A DNA stretch of 64,000 nt from Leadbetterella lacunae (GCF_042649125.1 NZ_JBHRYQ010000001.1:3100001-3164000), one strand, 5' to 3'; counted from the stretch's first letter, positions 9,222-19,308 are shown. Numbers and translations are program-made. Notes: generated from the sequence alone by a model not told the origin.

Positions 9222-11795
9222 CTATTGAAACCTTCTAGTACTAAGCGGCAAGGTTAAGCGAAGGCTAGTTTTGTCATAGGTTCTATTGTTAATACTTGAC
9301 ACTACCTCCATAGCAACAGTCCGGTTTAAAAAACCCAATCCGTAGCCAAATTCTATGTGACTGATTTCAGGCGTTTTCAAGTAATTATGAATAAGATACT
9401 CACTGATTCCTTTTTTGCGAAGAGCCACAAACTGCGACAATAGCAATTTCTCTGGTTTAAGTTCTAAAAAATATTGAGCGTAGCTTTTGTTGGTAGAATA
9501 GGCATAGTAATCAAGATTTCGGAAACTATTGTGGGAATTAACCCAAAGCAGATTACCATCAAAATGCTTATAATCAAAGAAATACTGTGGACCGCTGCCA
9601 TAAAATGTACCTACATTTACACGAGCACTTAAGTCTGCACTCCTAATTCTAAACTGTTGCTGACCCTTTAACTCAATGTTGCCAAAAAATGAATCGTTAA
9701 AATAAAATGTATTCGTCATTTCAAACCTAGGCGAGAAGACTTTTTCTATTCTCTTTTTACCATTATAATACGCATACATGGCCTTCGGACTAAAAGCCAC
9801 CGTGTTGCTCCATTTTATTAAAGCACTATTGCCCGACTTGGCACCTATAACTCCTCCAAAATTATTCGGTTCAAAAAAAGAGGTGTTCTTAATATAGCCT
9901 TGATTAACTATGTTATCCATAAGGTTTCGCTGCGTAAAAGAGGCAGCTGTCCCAAACTGCCACTTGGGGCTAGGCTTAATTTGGTATGCCATGTTCACAA
10001 AGTTTTTCTCATAAAACTTAGCTAAATGCTGATTACCCAAAAGAGCAAAAACTTCATTTACCAAGGTGTTTACAGGGTTGTTTTCATTGAACTGCACTAC
10101 CCTGCGGCCTACACTAAAACTTAGGTTTGAATTGGGCAACACCACCCATGCCCCCACTTGTCCATTTAGCTTATTTCGAGAAATAGAATAATAGGGTTTT
10201 AAGTCCACATTAAAAGACTTATCAGCCGTATAATTATGCCTAAAAGCCAAGCCTGGCAATCCAATATCATACCCTTCTACGGCATTAAAACGTGTATCTT
10301 TTACTAAGCTGATAGCCCGCAGCTGGTATTTATAATAACTCGAAAGCGTATCACTTTGCTTTAGGTATTGATACATGTTTCCCCCAACCAAATGCTTGAT
10401 TTTAAACTTATTAGGAGCCACCTTTTGTAAACTATCCTTTTTTACTTTTGCGTTTATTTTATCGAAATTAGCCAAATAAATACTGTCCGCCTGCTCAAAG
10501 CCCTTAAGCTCCACAAGTGTTAAAGGCACCTGCCGCTCTGCTTCCCAAAAAAGACTGTCTTTTTTCCCGGCTAAGCTATCTACTTTATACGTAGTATTCT
10601 TAGAAACATAAGCCCTATTTTGCTTTTTCAAGTCTTGAAAATCTTCTTTCTGCAACTCCTTTCCTATATCTTTTAGCTGAGCTAAATTAAGTTTCTTTGA
10701 AACTTTAGAAGCTTTCGGTAAATCGGCAGCTTCCTTGAAGAGCTTCTCGTCTACAATCTCAGGTTTTACACTTGCATATCTGGGGTCTTTTTTAAATTTC
10801 AAATCTTTGTATGACACCACTGCCTTCATTTCGAGTTCAAGCCCCATGTAGTCGATTTTACTATTTAAGTTGAGGTTATTGATAAACCAAATGCCATCCA
10901 CGGGTTGGAAAATTGCTTTGGTATGATTTGTACTTTCGGTTTCAATACTCGTAAAATCGTAACTATGAATATACCACGTGTCATCCACAATATTCATGAC
11001 ACCCGAATATCCCACGAGTTTATTTTTGGGGATAACCTTTATTTTGTTAATGACCTGCTCATTATCCATAAAATATCCGAGGTATTCGTACCGGTAGTTT
11101 TTAGCCCCTTTGCGGGTTACGGGCGAAATGGCGTTATTTGGTGAGTAAATCTCATACTTGCCTGCGTTAAAACTGATGTTACCTTTTAGGTTTGGCGGCA
11201 AGTTATCTTTGGTTCCTATTATTCTTTGTGAAAAACTATTGGGTGCTCTAAATGAAACTTGCCCCACATTTTCAAAAACATACAACTGGCCTTTCTTAAA
11301 AAACTCTTTTTCCATGGCCTTCTTAATCAAGAATGGCACTTCAAGGACCTTTAAGCTACCTTTTAGATAGGTTTTGTAGTCAAAACTCAAAAGCTCTTTG
11401 TAATGAAAAACAGACATGCCGATGGTTTTCCGCATAATGGTTGATGCGGGGTCTTCTTTTGACTTGCCCACCACAGCGTCAGCGAGCAAAATCACACTTG
11501 GCTTAAGTGAAACATTTTCTACTACATCATTATTTTTTATTTCTATGGTTTTGGTAACGGATTCATATCCAAGGTATCGAAAAACCACTTCGTATTTGCC
11601 TGGCTGAAGGCTTATCAGAAATTCGCCTTGACTATTAGATGTGGTACCCAAACTGGTACTTTTTACAAAAATAGAAGCAAATGGCAATGGCTCATTTTTT
11701 TCGTCTAGAACTACGCCTTTAAGGCTAAAACTAAATGCTGAAAAAGAGCTAAAAACTAGCGATAAACTGTAAAGTAGTGCTTTTGTAAGTTTCAT
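9222..11795 (-). CDS. DUF5686 outer-membrane protein with carboxypeptidase-regulatory-like domain
   Basis: 857 residues. A signal peptide (about 1-22) is followed by a carboxypeptidase D regulatory-like beta-sandwich (about 24-96: SLKGVVLDEKNEPLPFASIF ... GYESVTKTIEI), the usual N-terminal domain of Bacteroidota surface proteins. The rest matches the DUF5686 family: a long middle region beginning ASTIMRKTIGMSVFHYKELL and an aromatic-rich C-terminal half with alternating polar and hydrophobic strands that should form an outer-membrane barrel. No plug domain is seen, so it is not a TonB receptor. Function is unknown; the family is widespread and usually single-copy per locus. It is followed upstream by two unrelated inner-membrane genes on the same strand. 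Confidence 0.85.
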   Translation of the reverse strand: MKLTKALLYSLSLVFSSFSAFSFSLKGVVLDEKNEPLPFASIFVKSTSLGTTSNSQGEFLISLQPGKYEVVFRYLGYESVTKTIEIKNNDVVENVSLKPSVILLADAVVGKSKEDPASTIMRKTIGMSVFHYKELLSFDYKTYLKGSLKVLEVPFLIKKAMEKEFFKKGQLYVFENVGQVSFRAPNSFSQRIIGTKDNLPPNLKGNISFNAGKYEIYSPNNAISPVTRKGAKNYRYEYLGYFMDNEQVINKIKVIPKNKLVGYSGVMNIVDDTWYIHSYDFTSIETESTNHTKAIFQPVDGIWFINNLNLNSKIDYMGLELEMKAVVSYKDLKFKKDPRYASVKPEIVDEKLFKEAADLPKASKVSKKLNLAQLKDIGKELQKEDFQDLKKQNRAYVSKNTTYKVDSLAGKKDSLFWEAERQVPLTLVELKGFEQADSIYLANFDKINAKVKKDSLQKVAPNKFKIKHLVGGNMYQYLKQSDTLSSYYKYQLRAISLVKDTRFNAVEGYDIGLPGLAFRHNYTADKSFNVDLKPYYSISRNKLNGQVGAWVVLPNSNLSFSVGRRVVQFNENNPVNTLVNEVFALLGNQHLAKFYEKNFVNMAYQIKPSPKWQFGTAASFTQRNLMDNIVNQGYIKNTSFFEPNNFGGVIGAKSGNSALIKWSNTVAFSPKAMYAYYNGKKRIEKVFSPRFEMTNTFYFNDSFFGNIELKGQQQFRIRSADLSARVNVGTFYGSGPQYFFDYKHFDGNLLWVNSHNSFRNLDYYAYSTNKSYAQYFLELKPEKLLLSQFVALRKKGISEYLIHNYLKTPEISHIEFGYGLGFLNRTVAMEVVSSINNRTYDKTSLRLTLPLSTRRFQ

Positions 11796-11863
11796 TATTT
11801 AATGGAATATAGTCATGAGTTAACGCACGTTTATTCTGCGTATTATTATATGGATAGAAAAAA

Positions 11864-12988
11864 TTATACATCTCCAGAAGCACCACCACCACCGAAATCG
11901 CCACCGCCAAACTCGATAGAATTAGACCCATCATTTGCGTGAAATGCTTGCGAAAACACAATTCCTTCTATGTTTTGCAGACCTTCTTTTCGAGAGGTAG
12001 CTGAAGTAATACCACATTTGGTTTTTTGCAAAAATTTGAGAAAGAACACCGCAAAAACACCCAACAAAAGCCCAATAATAATCAAAGCCCATTCGGTAGG
12101 GAAAAAATCAAAATAAATACGAACAGCAACTACACTAGCCTCCAAACCAACCAAGCCAACTAAAAATGAAACCCTGTCTTTCTTTTTTAATCCAAAAAAC
12201 AAAAAAGCCAAAGGAACCGTAAAACTTAACACCCAAAAACCTACTGAAGAAACTCCAACAAAATCGGTTTTTAGCAAGGCCTCGTTGCTTTCTTTTACCA
12301 CATAAAAATTAGAAGCCAAACAAGCCACTGAAGCACTCACAACAGAAGTAAACAAAACAGCTTTTTTATAATACAATGTTGCTTCTGTCCTTTGTAAAAA
12401 AAGAAACAAACCACCAGAAATGACAATAAGCACAAAAGGAAGTAGTGGTTTGAAAATGGAAAACTCAAATAAAATTAAACTCACAAAAATGAATAAGCTA
12501 ATGGCCGTATTTGCGGCTATAAATGGCTCAGCATATCTATAAATAAAGGGTAACGAAAAAATAAAATAAACGATAGAAAAAACGTAAAAAGGAGGCGAAA
12601 AAGAAGATGTAAAAACATAAAAGGCAGCTATAAGAAAACCAAGAATACAATAAAGCATGGCGTTGTCTATACCCGACCAATAGAGTTTTTTGTTACGAAT
12701 AAAAGTCTCCAAAACAAATAATAGCCCGCCGGCAAAAATCACCAAAACTACACCCAAAACGGATGAATTTTCAGAAAATCCAATGAGCGATAAAAAAAGA
12801 CCTGAACAAAAAGAAATAGCTATGCTGGTAAAGAAAAAAAGACCCATCCAAACATACACATTGGGTGAATAAAACTGATCTTCTAAAGGCTCTATTTCGC
12901 TTTCTTTCAAAACACCTTCTAGTTCCCAAGCCTTTATTTTGGCATTTGCGGCTCGGTTATTTACCCATGATTCATTGTAGGCTTTCAT
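11864..12988 (-). CDS. Multi-pass membrane protein with glycine-rich C-terminus (DUF2157-like partner)
   Basis: 374 residues with about ten predicted membrane helices from residue 48 to 325, preceded by a short charged cytoplasmic N-terminus. The last residues, IEFGGGDFGGGGASGDV, form a glycine-rich tail like those of TPM/YgcG-type membrane proteins. The start codon overlaps the stop of the preceding gene by 4 bases (12985-12988), so the two are translationally coupled and probably act together. The paired layout and N-terminal helical segment suggest a DUF2157-like membrane family; the function is unknown. Confidence 0.7.
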   Translation of the reverse strand: MKAYNESWVNNRAANAKIKAWELEGVLKESEIEPLEDQFYSPNVYVWMGLFFFTSIAISFCSGLFLSLIGFSENSSVLGVVLVIFAGGLLFVLETFIRNKKLYWSGIDNAMLYCILGFLIAAFYVFTSSFSPPFYVFSIVYFIFSLPFIYRYAEPFIAANTAISLFIFVSLILFEFSIFKPLLPFVLIVISGGLFLFLQRTEATLYYKKAVLFTSVVSASVACLASNFYVVKESNEALLKTDFVGVSSVGFWVLSFTVPLAFLFFGLKKKDRVSFLVGLVGLEASVVAVRIYFDFFPTEWALIIIGLLLGVFAVFFLKFLQKTKCGITSATSRKEGLQNIEGIVFSQAFHANDGSNSIEFGGGDFGGGGASGDV

Positions 12989-13953
12989 ATACTTTTTTCT
13001 GGGTTAAATTTGAGTATTTTCTTGATATTGAACAAAAAGTAAACCACGCCACCACATGAAAACAAAAAGTAAAAGATAGAAACCAAAGCCCCCGCGTCTG
13101 ACCCCAAAACTGTAAAAATATAAGCCGTAACACCGATATATCCATAAATAAGGCCCATCAAAAACAACAGATAAGACTGACTCACACGAGCATGCAGAAT
13201 AGAAGTCAGGCTCAAAACTACAAGTATGGCCGTGTAAAGATGGTTATTTTCAAAAGTAAAAAAAGCAGCTAAAACAGATATAAAAGCAAGATTGCCGCCA
13301 AACAAATAGTAGGTAAAAGCAAAGTGTTTTTTTAGGCTAAACATCTCAGAAAACCAACCGATTATCATTAAAAATACACCAAAGACCATTCCCACAAAAA
13401 TCAAAGAATCGGTATCGTACGTTTCATTAAATTTATTGACCGAAAAACTAATTCCGAAATACGATGCCGCCGCAGAAACTCCCATAGAAAGTACGCCCCG
13501 GTGATCTAAAAAATAGGCTAAAAACAGAAACAATGCCACAGGCAGCAGTGCAGCGGATTTGAAATCTTTTCCGAAAATGCTGTATTGATATTGCAGATAC
13601 CCTTCTATAATAAGAAATAGTATGCAGCCACCAAGCAAAGCGTAGTCTACCAAAAACTTCTCGTTTTCAACCTCTACCCAAGTGAATGCCTTTCTATGTT
13701 TAAATGCGTAAACCAAACAAAAAAAACACGCCAAACTAAGGCCGCCAATTAAAATACGGTGGCCAATATCTTCAATATGTTGATATATTAAAATCCCGAT
13801 GCCCGTAGTGAAAAATGTGATGCCTAAATAAAGGAGAAACCTCAATTCCCAAAAAACAGAAAACGGAGTTTCTGTGTCATGGCTATTGAGTACTATGGCC
13901 TTTTCATCAGAAATTAGGCCTTTTTGGAGCAATACCTCTATTTCATTTTTCAT
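12985..13953 (-). CDS. DUF2157-like membrane protein
   Basis: 322 residues. The N-terminus (KNEIEVLLQKGLISDEKAIV) resembles the helical opening of DUF2157 proteins, which often contain a GLIS-type turn before the first membrane helix. About eight to ten membrane helices follow from residue 36. No catalytic motif was seen. It overlaps the next gene by 4 bases, so the two form a coupled pair in the inner membrane. Role unknown. Confidence 0.7.
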   Translation of the reverse strand: MKNEIEVLLQKGLISDEKAIVLNSHDTETPFSVFWELRFLLYLGITFFTTGIGILIYQHIEDIGHRILIGGLSLACFFCLVYAFKHRKAFTWVEVENEKFLVDYALLGGCILFLIIEGYLQYQYSIFGKDFKSAALLPVALFLFLAYFLDHRGVLSMGVSAAASYFGISFSVNKFNETYDTDSLIFVGMVFGVFLMIIGWFSEMFSLKKHFAFTYYLFGGNLAFISVLAAFFTFENNHLYTAILVVLSLTSILHARVSQSYLLFLMGLIYGYIGVTAYIFTVLGSDAGALVSIFYFLFSCGGVVYFLFNIKKILKFNPEKSI

Positions 13954-13971
13954 TTAACTGGGTTTAGGGCA

Positions 13972-14008
13972 AACAAAAACCCAATGTAAAATTTAAACAT
14001 TGGGTTTT
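13972..14008 (-). terminator. Terminator of the DUF1080/NagX-like operon
   Basis: AAAACCCAATGT (13976-13987) and ACATTGGGTTTT (13997-14008) form a perfect 12-bp stem with a 9-base loop. On the minus strand it is followed by TTTTTGTTT, just past the DUF1080 stop. Confidence 0.85.
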
Positions 14009-14031
14009 GATATTTGTAGTAATATTAGATA

Positions 14032-14703
14032 TTATAATTCCTTAATTCTAATTTTTCGGAACGAAACCATATCGCCATGGTCTTGAAGGGCTATTTTGCC
14101 TCTATGGTGAGGAGTAGCATAGGGCCATTTTGAAAACTTGCTACCGGCTACATCCTTTACCCACTGGGCACTTCCATACTCATAAGTAGCTGTTTTTACA
14201 CCATTTAGGTAATGCGTAATCTGGTTATTATTGATTACAATTTTCCCTTTATTCCATTCGCCGGCAGGTTTAACTACATTCATGTTTAATGGAGCTTCGA
14301 TGTCGTAATTAGCACCTGTTTTTTGGCTATCTTTTATTTTATCTGGATAATTTTCATCGTCAATAATTTGAAATTCTGGGCCAGAGGCATAAGTGGCAAA
14401 AAGGCTTTTATCTTCGTCGTTTTCCAAAACTTTATAAATCACACCGCTATTTCCTTTGGGAGCACACTTAAACTCAAACTCTAAGATATAATCACCGTAT
14501 TCTTTATCCGAAACCAAGTCGCCGTTTCCGCCATGCGTCATTAAGACGCCGCCCATTACGTGCCAACCTTTTACTTCATTTAGTTTCCAGGTATGCCAAC
14601 CGTTTGTGGTTTTTCCATCAAATATATTTTGCCATTTCTTCTTTTGGGCGGATGCCAAAAAACAGATAAAAACTAAGGGTAAAATTAAACGTAAGGTTTT
14701 CAT
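14032..14703 (-). CDS. DUF1080 (3-keto-disaccharide hydrolase-like) secreted protein
   Basis: 223 residues with a signal peptide (MKTLRLILPLVFICFLASAQ). The remainder is a single DUF1080 concanavalin-like jelly-roll: WQNIFDGKTTNGWHTW, then LEFEFKCAPKGNSGVIYKV, SGPEFQIIDDENYPD, and the closing GKIALQDHGDMVSFRKIRIK. Members bind or hydrolyse carbohydrates, including 3-keto-glycosides, in the periplasm or outside the cell; the substrate here is unknown. The gene follows the NagX-like acyltransferase by 15 bases and ends in a strong terminator, so the two form an operon that suggests sugar processing at the envelope. Confidence 0.88.
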   Translation of the reverse strand: MKTLRLILPLVFICFLASAQKKKWQNIFDGKTTNGWHTWKLNEVKGWHVMGGVLMTHGGNGDLVSDKEYGDYILEFEFKCAPKGNSGVIYKVLENDEDKSLFATYASGPEFQIIDDENYPDKIKDSQKTGANYDIEAPLNMNVVKPAGEWNKGKIVINNNQITHYLNGVKTATYEYGSAQWVKDVAGSKFSKWPYATPHHRGKIALQDHGDMVSFRKIRIKEL

Positions 14704-14718
14704 AGATAAATTGTATAA

Positions 14719-15972
14719 TTATACTTTAAAGATAAGATTTTTCTTTTTAAAGATTAACAAAATGACGGTCCATATCCCAACAAAACAAAGTGCTCCAACC
14801 AAGGAGCTAACTTTAGGTTCTGAAAACAAGGGAGATATCCAGTCAAAATAAATATAGTCTGTTAGGCCTTCTTGCTCAGGGCCCACTTTTATCATATTTA
14901 AAGCCCGAGGCACAATACCCGAACCAAAAAACACAATCATAGGGTTAACGCCCCACATTACCAAAAATGATGCTACCTTGTTTTTTTCTTTCACTCCAAA
15001 AACTACTTCTATCAATGTAAACACCAAAATGGCCCACCCGCCGGCGTATAGCACGTACGAACTCGTCCAGAGGGCTTTGTTTATAGGAAAATATACGTCC
15101 CAAAGCTTTGCCACCAACAACAAGCCTAAGCCAATCCCAAACAACTTAGCCCTAAGGTTTTGAGGTTTTGAAAGGATAAACTCGGTGGTCCAGATACCTA
15201 ACAATACCGTAACTACTGCTGGAAAAGTGCTCAATATTCCTTCAGGATCCCAGGTTTTTGAAGAAGCCCAAAGATGCCCCGGCAGCAGGAAGTTATCTAA
15301 CCATGCCGCAAGGTTTGTGCCTACTTCATAGTTGGCCGCACCCACACCCGGAACCTGAATTAAACCCATAGCAGCCCAATAGCCAAGTAGTAGAACCGCC
15401 GCCGCCACTAGCCTCCATTTAAAAGTCAGCGTTAGTTGAATAAGCATAGCCAAAAAATACACAATACCGATCCGCTGAAGCACACCCGGAATCCGCACAT
15501 TGGCGAAGTCTTCTGGCCCCAAAAAGGCTAAACCAATCATTCCGAAAAAAATACTCAAAGCAAGTACAAGTTTAGTTTTTGAAGAAAAATTACCCAAAAG
15601 AGCTACTCCAACTAAAACAGTTACTGCCAGCCTTAAAACCATCAAAGGGATTCCTTCTAAGCCAAAAAAGTGGATTTTGGAGAAGAAATTTAAGAACAGG
15701 CCAAGGTTAAATATGCGTAATGAACGTGTTAATATTTTTATAAAAAGAGCTTTATCTAAAGTTGTTTGAGTTTTAACCGCAAACGGAACTGCCATGCCCA
15801 TAGTAAAGACAAAAAACGGAAAAACAAGATCGGTGGGCGTACATCCGTGCCAGTGGGCATGAAGAAATGGCGGAAAAACGTTATCCCAATCACCGGGATT
15901 GTTTACGATGGTCATCAAGATCATAGTTAGACCTCTAAAAATATCAATTGACTGAATTCTTGGTGCTTTCAA
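14719..15972 (-). CDS. HGSNAT/NagX-like membrane acyltransferase (DUF5009)
   Basis: 417 residues with about ten to eleven membrane helices. The N-terminus RIQSIDIFRGLTMILMTIVN and the WHGCTPTDLVFPFFVFTMGM segment (about residues 41-60) are the signature of the heparan-alpha-glucosaminide N-acetyltransferase / NagX family, which moves acetyl groups across the membrane to amino sugars. The conserved His in AHWHGCTPTDLVFP is present. It is the first gene of a two-gene unit with the DUF1080 protein. The acceptor sugar cannot be read from the sequence. Confidence 0.85.
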   Translation of the reverse strand: MKAPRIQSIDIFRGLTMILMTIVNNPGDWDNVFPPFLHAHWHGCTPTDLVFPFFVFTMGMAVPFAVKTQTTLDKALFIKILTRSLRIFNLGLFLNFFSKIHFFGLEGIPLMVLRLAVTVLVGVALLGNFSSKTKLVLALSIFFGMIGLAFLGPEDFANVRIPGVLQRIGIVYFLAMLIQLTLTFKWRLVAAAVLLLGYWAAMGLIQVPGVGAANYEVGTNLAAWLDNFLLPGHLWASSKTWDPEGILSTFPAVVTVLLGIWTTEFILSKPQNLRAKLFGIGLGLLLVAKLWDVYFPINKALWTSSYVLYAGGWAILVFTLIEVVFGVKEKNKVASFLVMWGVNPMIVFFGSGIVPRALNMIKVGPEQEGLTDYIYFDWISPLFSEPKVSSLVGALCFVGIWTVILLIFKKKNLIFKV

Positions 15973-16145
15973 AATGGCTTGATTTAGGTTAGGTTAAGGA
16001 CATCAATCAAATATATTAATTTTTTTTAATAATATATTACATTTCTCTTCCTCCAAAACACAATCCTTAGATAATTGACCTAAAACAAACGACGTAATAA
16101 ATAATGCCTTATTTTGCATATTGATAAAACACTTAATAATCGACA

Positions 16146-16889
16146 ATGAAAAAAATTTACAAAATCCTCCTTATAGTTTTAGGACTTATAATAGTAGTAT
16201 TAGGAGGTTTATACTTAGCCTTCAACGAAAAAAAACCAACAGGAATAGTCAGTAAAGACGCTGACACTTTAGCACTAAAAATGACCACAGCATTAGGCAA
16301 GTCTGTTTGGGATAGCACAAATGTAATAAAATGGACATTTAAAGGCGTTCACACTTATGTTTGGAACAAAAAAGACGAGCAAGTATTGGTAAAGTGGGAC
16401 GAATACGAGGTGTATTTAAACCTAAAAGATTGGCAAAAAGGCAAGGCTTTTGAGAATGGCGTAGCTGTTGCAGATAAAAAAATGGACATTTACAGAGGGC
16501 GTGCTTATGAGTTTTTCTGCAACGATTCGTTTTGGCTTATGGCACCATTTAAGGTTTTTGACGAAGGTGTAAGTAGACAAATAGTAGATACACCCGAAGG
16601 CCAAAATCTGCTTGTAAGTTATACCTCAGGCGGAGTTACGCCTGGCGACAGCTACCTGTGGCAAATCGGTGAAGACGGCAAGCCCGTTTCATATAAAATG
16701 TGGGTAAAAATCATTCCGATTGGAGGCGTAAAGGCCACTTGGGAAAGCTGGATAGAAACTCAGAAAGGGTTATTTTTGGCACAAAACCACAAACTAGGCT
16801 CACTTAGCCTAGAAATGGAGAACATAAAAACAGGGCAGTCGCTTACCGCAGTTGGCGAAAGCGAAACTCTTTTTGATAAAATAAAGTAA
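16146..16889 (+). CDS. Membrane-anchored conserved protein, unknown
   Basis: 247 residues with an N-terminal membrane anchor or uncleaved signal (KIYKILLIVLGLIIVVLGGL, residues 3-22). The rest is a Trp-rich predicted beta fold (for example WTFKGVHTYVWNKKDEQVLV and LWQIGEDGKPVSYKMWVKII). I recognise no characterised domain. It probably sits in the periplasm attached to the inner membrane. It lies 24 bases before the PBP4-like gene in the same direction, so an operon is likely, but that does not define its job. Confidence 0.7.
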   Translation: MKKIYKILLIVLGLIIVVLGGLYLAFNEKKPTGIVSKDADTLALKMTTALGKSVWDSTNVIKWTFKGVHTYVWNKKDEQVLVKWDEYEVYLNLKDWQKGKAFENGVAVADKKMDIYRGRAYEFFCNDSFWLMAPFKVFDEGVSRQIVDTPEGQNLLVSYTSGGVTPGDSYLWQIGEDGKPVSYKMWVKIIPIGGVKATWESWIETQKGLFLAQNHKLGSLSLEMENIKTGQSLTAVGESETLFDKIK

Positions 16890-16913
16890 AACCCTTTTGC
16901 AGCAGAAAGGCAT

Positions 16914-18197
16914 ATGAAAACATATTCTTTGATAATAGGACTGGCACTCAGCCTCGCCTCGTGTATAGGCCAAGGACCTCGGTTACAAAACCAAGTAAAC
17001 TTAGAAAAAGTAGTAGCCGAAAATAACCTGGGCGAAAACCACCATTGGGGCCTTATGCTATTTGACCCACAAACGGGTGAAACTGTATATTCAAAAAACG
17101 CCAACATGTATTTTGTACCTGCATCAAACGTGAAAATCTTAACGCTTTTTGCAAGTTTACAAGTCTACGGCGACAGCCTTCCTGCCATGAAATATATACA
17201 AAAAGGTGACTCCACGGTCTTTTGGGGACTAGGCGGCCCTGGGCTTTTTCACCCTTATTTGCCTGATATTAATCCTTTTGGCAAATTAAAGTCAGGTTCA
17301 AATTTATTCTTTTCGGGAGTAAATTTTAGAGAACAAAAACTGGGGTCTGGCTGGTCGTGGGACGACTACAACGACGACTACCAAGTGGAACGTGGCTCGT
17401 TACCTGTATTCGGGAATATTCTGAAAGCCACCCAAGAGAAAAACTATATTTCGTATACGCCTAATCTGAGTTTTTTTAATTCAAAAACAGAATCAGAAAT
17501 AACCGAAATAAAAAGAGACCTAAACAAAAATGACTTTGGTTTGCCCGTAAATTTCAAGAAAAACCAAGATGTGCCGTTTGTTACTTCAGATAGCCTAACA
17601 CTTGCAATTTTAAATAAAACACTAGGGACAGAAATAAAAAGAAGCAGCCTAGTTTCAGAGAAAAACGCAGAGATCATTTATGGCTATAAAGCCGACACCG
17701 TGTACCGAAGAATGATGCAAATCAGCGACAATATGCTGGCTGAGCAGTTACTATTGGGCACTTCGAGTACATTTTCAGATACCCTTTCTACCACCCATGC
17801 GATTGCGTATTTTCAAAAAAACTACTTAGCAAATACACCACAAAAAATCAAATGGGTAGACGGCTCGGGCCTTTCGAGGTACAACCTTATTACACCGGAA
17901 ACTTTGGTGTATATCTTGAATCAACTTTGGCAAAAAACCGACCACGACTACCTGTTGTCATTACTGGCATCGAGCGAAGCAGAAGGAACACTCAAAAACC
18001 TCTATGGCAACCAAAAAGCGGCCATATTTGCTAAGTCGGGGTCTATGTCGGGGGTTTATAACCAAAGCGGATATATGTATACCGCCACAGGTCGCTTGCT
18101 GATTTTTAGTGTAATGAACAACAACTTTACGGCATCTGTGAGCCAAGTGAGAAAAGCTACTTCAAAACTCATCTCGGAGCTCTCGAGTAGCTTATAA
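16914..18197 (+). CDS. dacB: D-alanyl-D-alanine carboxypeptidase/endopeptidase, PBP4 (S13) type lipoprotein
   Basis: Cleaves D-Ala-D-Ala or cross-links in peptidoglycan. The three penicillin-binding motifs are present: SxxK as S71-N-V-K74, SDN at 271-273, and KSG at 374-376. The N-terminus MKTYSLIIGLALSLASCIGQ has a lipobox (LASC, Cys17), so it is a lipoprotein and not a free periplasmic enzyme. At 427 residues it is near the usual 430-480, with the insertion domain between the SxxK and SDN motifs as in S13 enzymes. It probably shares a transcript with the anchored protein upstream. Confidence 0.88.
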   Translation: MKTYSLIIGLALSLASCIGQGPRLQNQVNLEKVVAENNLGENHHWGLMLFDPQTGETVYSKNANMYFVPASNVKILTLFASLQVYGDSLPAMKYIQKGDSTVFWGLGGPGLFHPYLPDINPFGKLKSGSNLFFSGVNFREQKLGSGWSWDDYNDDYQVERGSLPVFGNILKATQEKNYISYTPNLSFFNSKTESEITEIKRDLNKNDFGLPVNFKKNQDVPFVTSDSLTLAILNKTLGTEIKRSSLVSEKNAEIIYGYKADTVYRRMMQISDNMLAEQLLLGTSSTFSDTLSTTHAIAYFQKNYLANTPQKIKWVDGSGLSRYNLITPETLVYILNQLWQKTDHDYLLSLLASSEAEGTLKNLYGNQKAAIFAKSGSMSGVYNQSGYMYTATGRLLIFSVMNNNFTASVSQVRKATSKLISELSSSL

Positions 18198-18623
18198 TAA
18201 TTTACACCCAACGGTCAATCAGGGTTAAGTGCGGTTTATCTACTTTTAACTGTACCCTATTTTAGTACAAAAAATTAAGTGGTATTTAAATAAACAAGCA
18301 ATAAAAATAAAACACCCGAAGCATCGATTTTTATAGGGTTTTTCTAACAAATGTTAGTTTTAGTCCTAAAAAACAAATACTTGTTTGTAATTGATAAAAA
18401 ACAAAATCACATTTGCTAAAATTTTTCTATTCCGTTACTAATTATTCGCAAAAAAGAAATTTTAAACACTGCTCTACATCCACACAGAAAAAAAGGCTCG
18501 TGACTTATCACGGGTCTTTTCATTGTTAACTTAAATTTTTTTTTAGAATAGATTTATAAAATTACCCATACTAGCAGACAACCGGCTAGAATTAGAAAAA
18601 CATAACCCGCTCTATAAAAGAAA
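18198..18623. other. Long AT-rich intergenic region
   Basis: 426 bases with no credible ORF. It holds a terminator-like hairpin at 18494-18520 and otherwise low-complexity A/T sequence. No tRNA-like or riboswitch-like fold was noticed. Confidence 0.6.
18494..18520 (+). terminator. Terminator-like hairpin upstream of a Crp-like gene
   Basis: AGGCTCGTGA and TCACGGGTCT pair over 10 bp (two G-T pairs) around CTTA and run into TTTT. It is about 300 bases past the dacB stop, so it may end a long trailer or an unseen short transcript. Confidence 0.6.
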
Positions 18624-19235
18624 ATGAAAATCTCACGAAGCTTCTTAAGAGAATTTGTAAACCAATACATATCACTTAAAGGAGAAGAATTTCAACAGTT
18701 TGCAGATATTTTTACCGAAATTAATTGTAAAAAAGGCTCTATTTTAACCGAAAGTATAGACATTGACGACAAGATAATTTTGATAACAAAAGGAATAGTA
18801 AGGGAGTATTCCATCATAAATAATGAAGACCACACCATTTGGATTAATGGCGTAGGAGAAATAGTGATGGACCTCAGCACCCTGGCAGTAGATTCCCCAA
18901 ACAATATAATGGCCGAGGCTCTCACCAATGTGCACCTTTTGGTTGCCGAAAAATCAGCTTTCGAAGAGCTGATGATTAATATGCCTAAAATCAGCATTTT
19001 AATGAACATGGTATATCAACACACGCTGTCTTCGTTTCAAAAACACATGCTACTTCTCAAAATTTCGCCAACCATAAAAAGAGAAGAAATGCTTTTTAAA
19101 CTCAAGCCTTTTTTGTTTAGAAAAGAAGTAAAAGTGAAGCATTTAGCCTCTCTTCTAAACGTACACCCAAACTCTTTGAGCCGCATTCACAACCAAAAAG
19201 TGGTACCAAGTTTAGAGGAAAACACCACATTTTAA
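18624..19235 (+). CDS. Crp/Fnr-family transcription regulator
   Basis: 203 residues: an N-terminal cyclic-nucleotide-binding-like beta-barrel (about residues 20-115, with CKKGSILTESIDIDDKIILI and the KGIVREYSI strand) and a short C-terminal helix-turn-helix (VKHLASLLNVHPNSLSRIHN, about 170-189). Bacteroidota have many such divergent Crp-like proteins whose effector is unknown; the Arg-rich phosphate-binding cassette of true Crp is not evident. It is flanked by long intergenic sequence and is probably transcribed alone. Target genes cannot be told from this sequence. Confidence 0.82.
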   Translation: MKISRSFLREFVNQYISLKGEEFQQFADIFTEINCKKGSILTESIDIDDKIILITKGIVREYSIINNEDHTIWINGVGEIVMDLSTLAVDSPNNIMAEALTNVHLLVAEKSAFEELMINMPKISILMNMVYQHTLSSFQKHMLLLKISPTIKREEMLFKLKPFLFRKEVKVKHLASLLNVHPNSLSRIHNQKVVPSLEENTTF

Positions 19236-19308
19236 GGTTTTAAGTATCAAAAACTAATCATTTAGGGAATTTACAAACCGCTAAATGCATTATCTATTTA
19301 TTAAATCG

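Noticed and set aside
11749..11961. A 70-residue ORF between the DUF5686 gene and its upstream neighbour
   Set aside because: It overlaps both genes in another frame and has no start signal or homology that I recognise; it is a shadow of the 11864-12988 gene.
14606..14851. Plus-strand ORF across the DUF1080/NagX-like junction
   Set aside because: It is antisense to two well-supported genes and rich in Lys/Phe, as expected for a shadow of AT-rich code.
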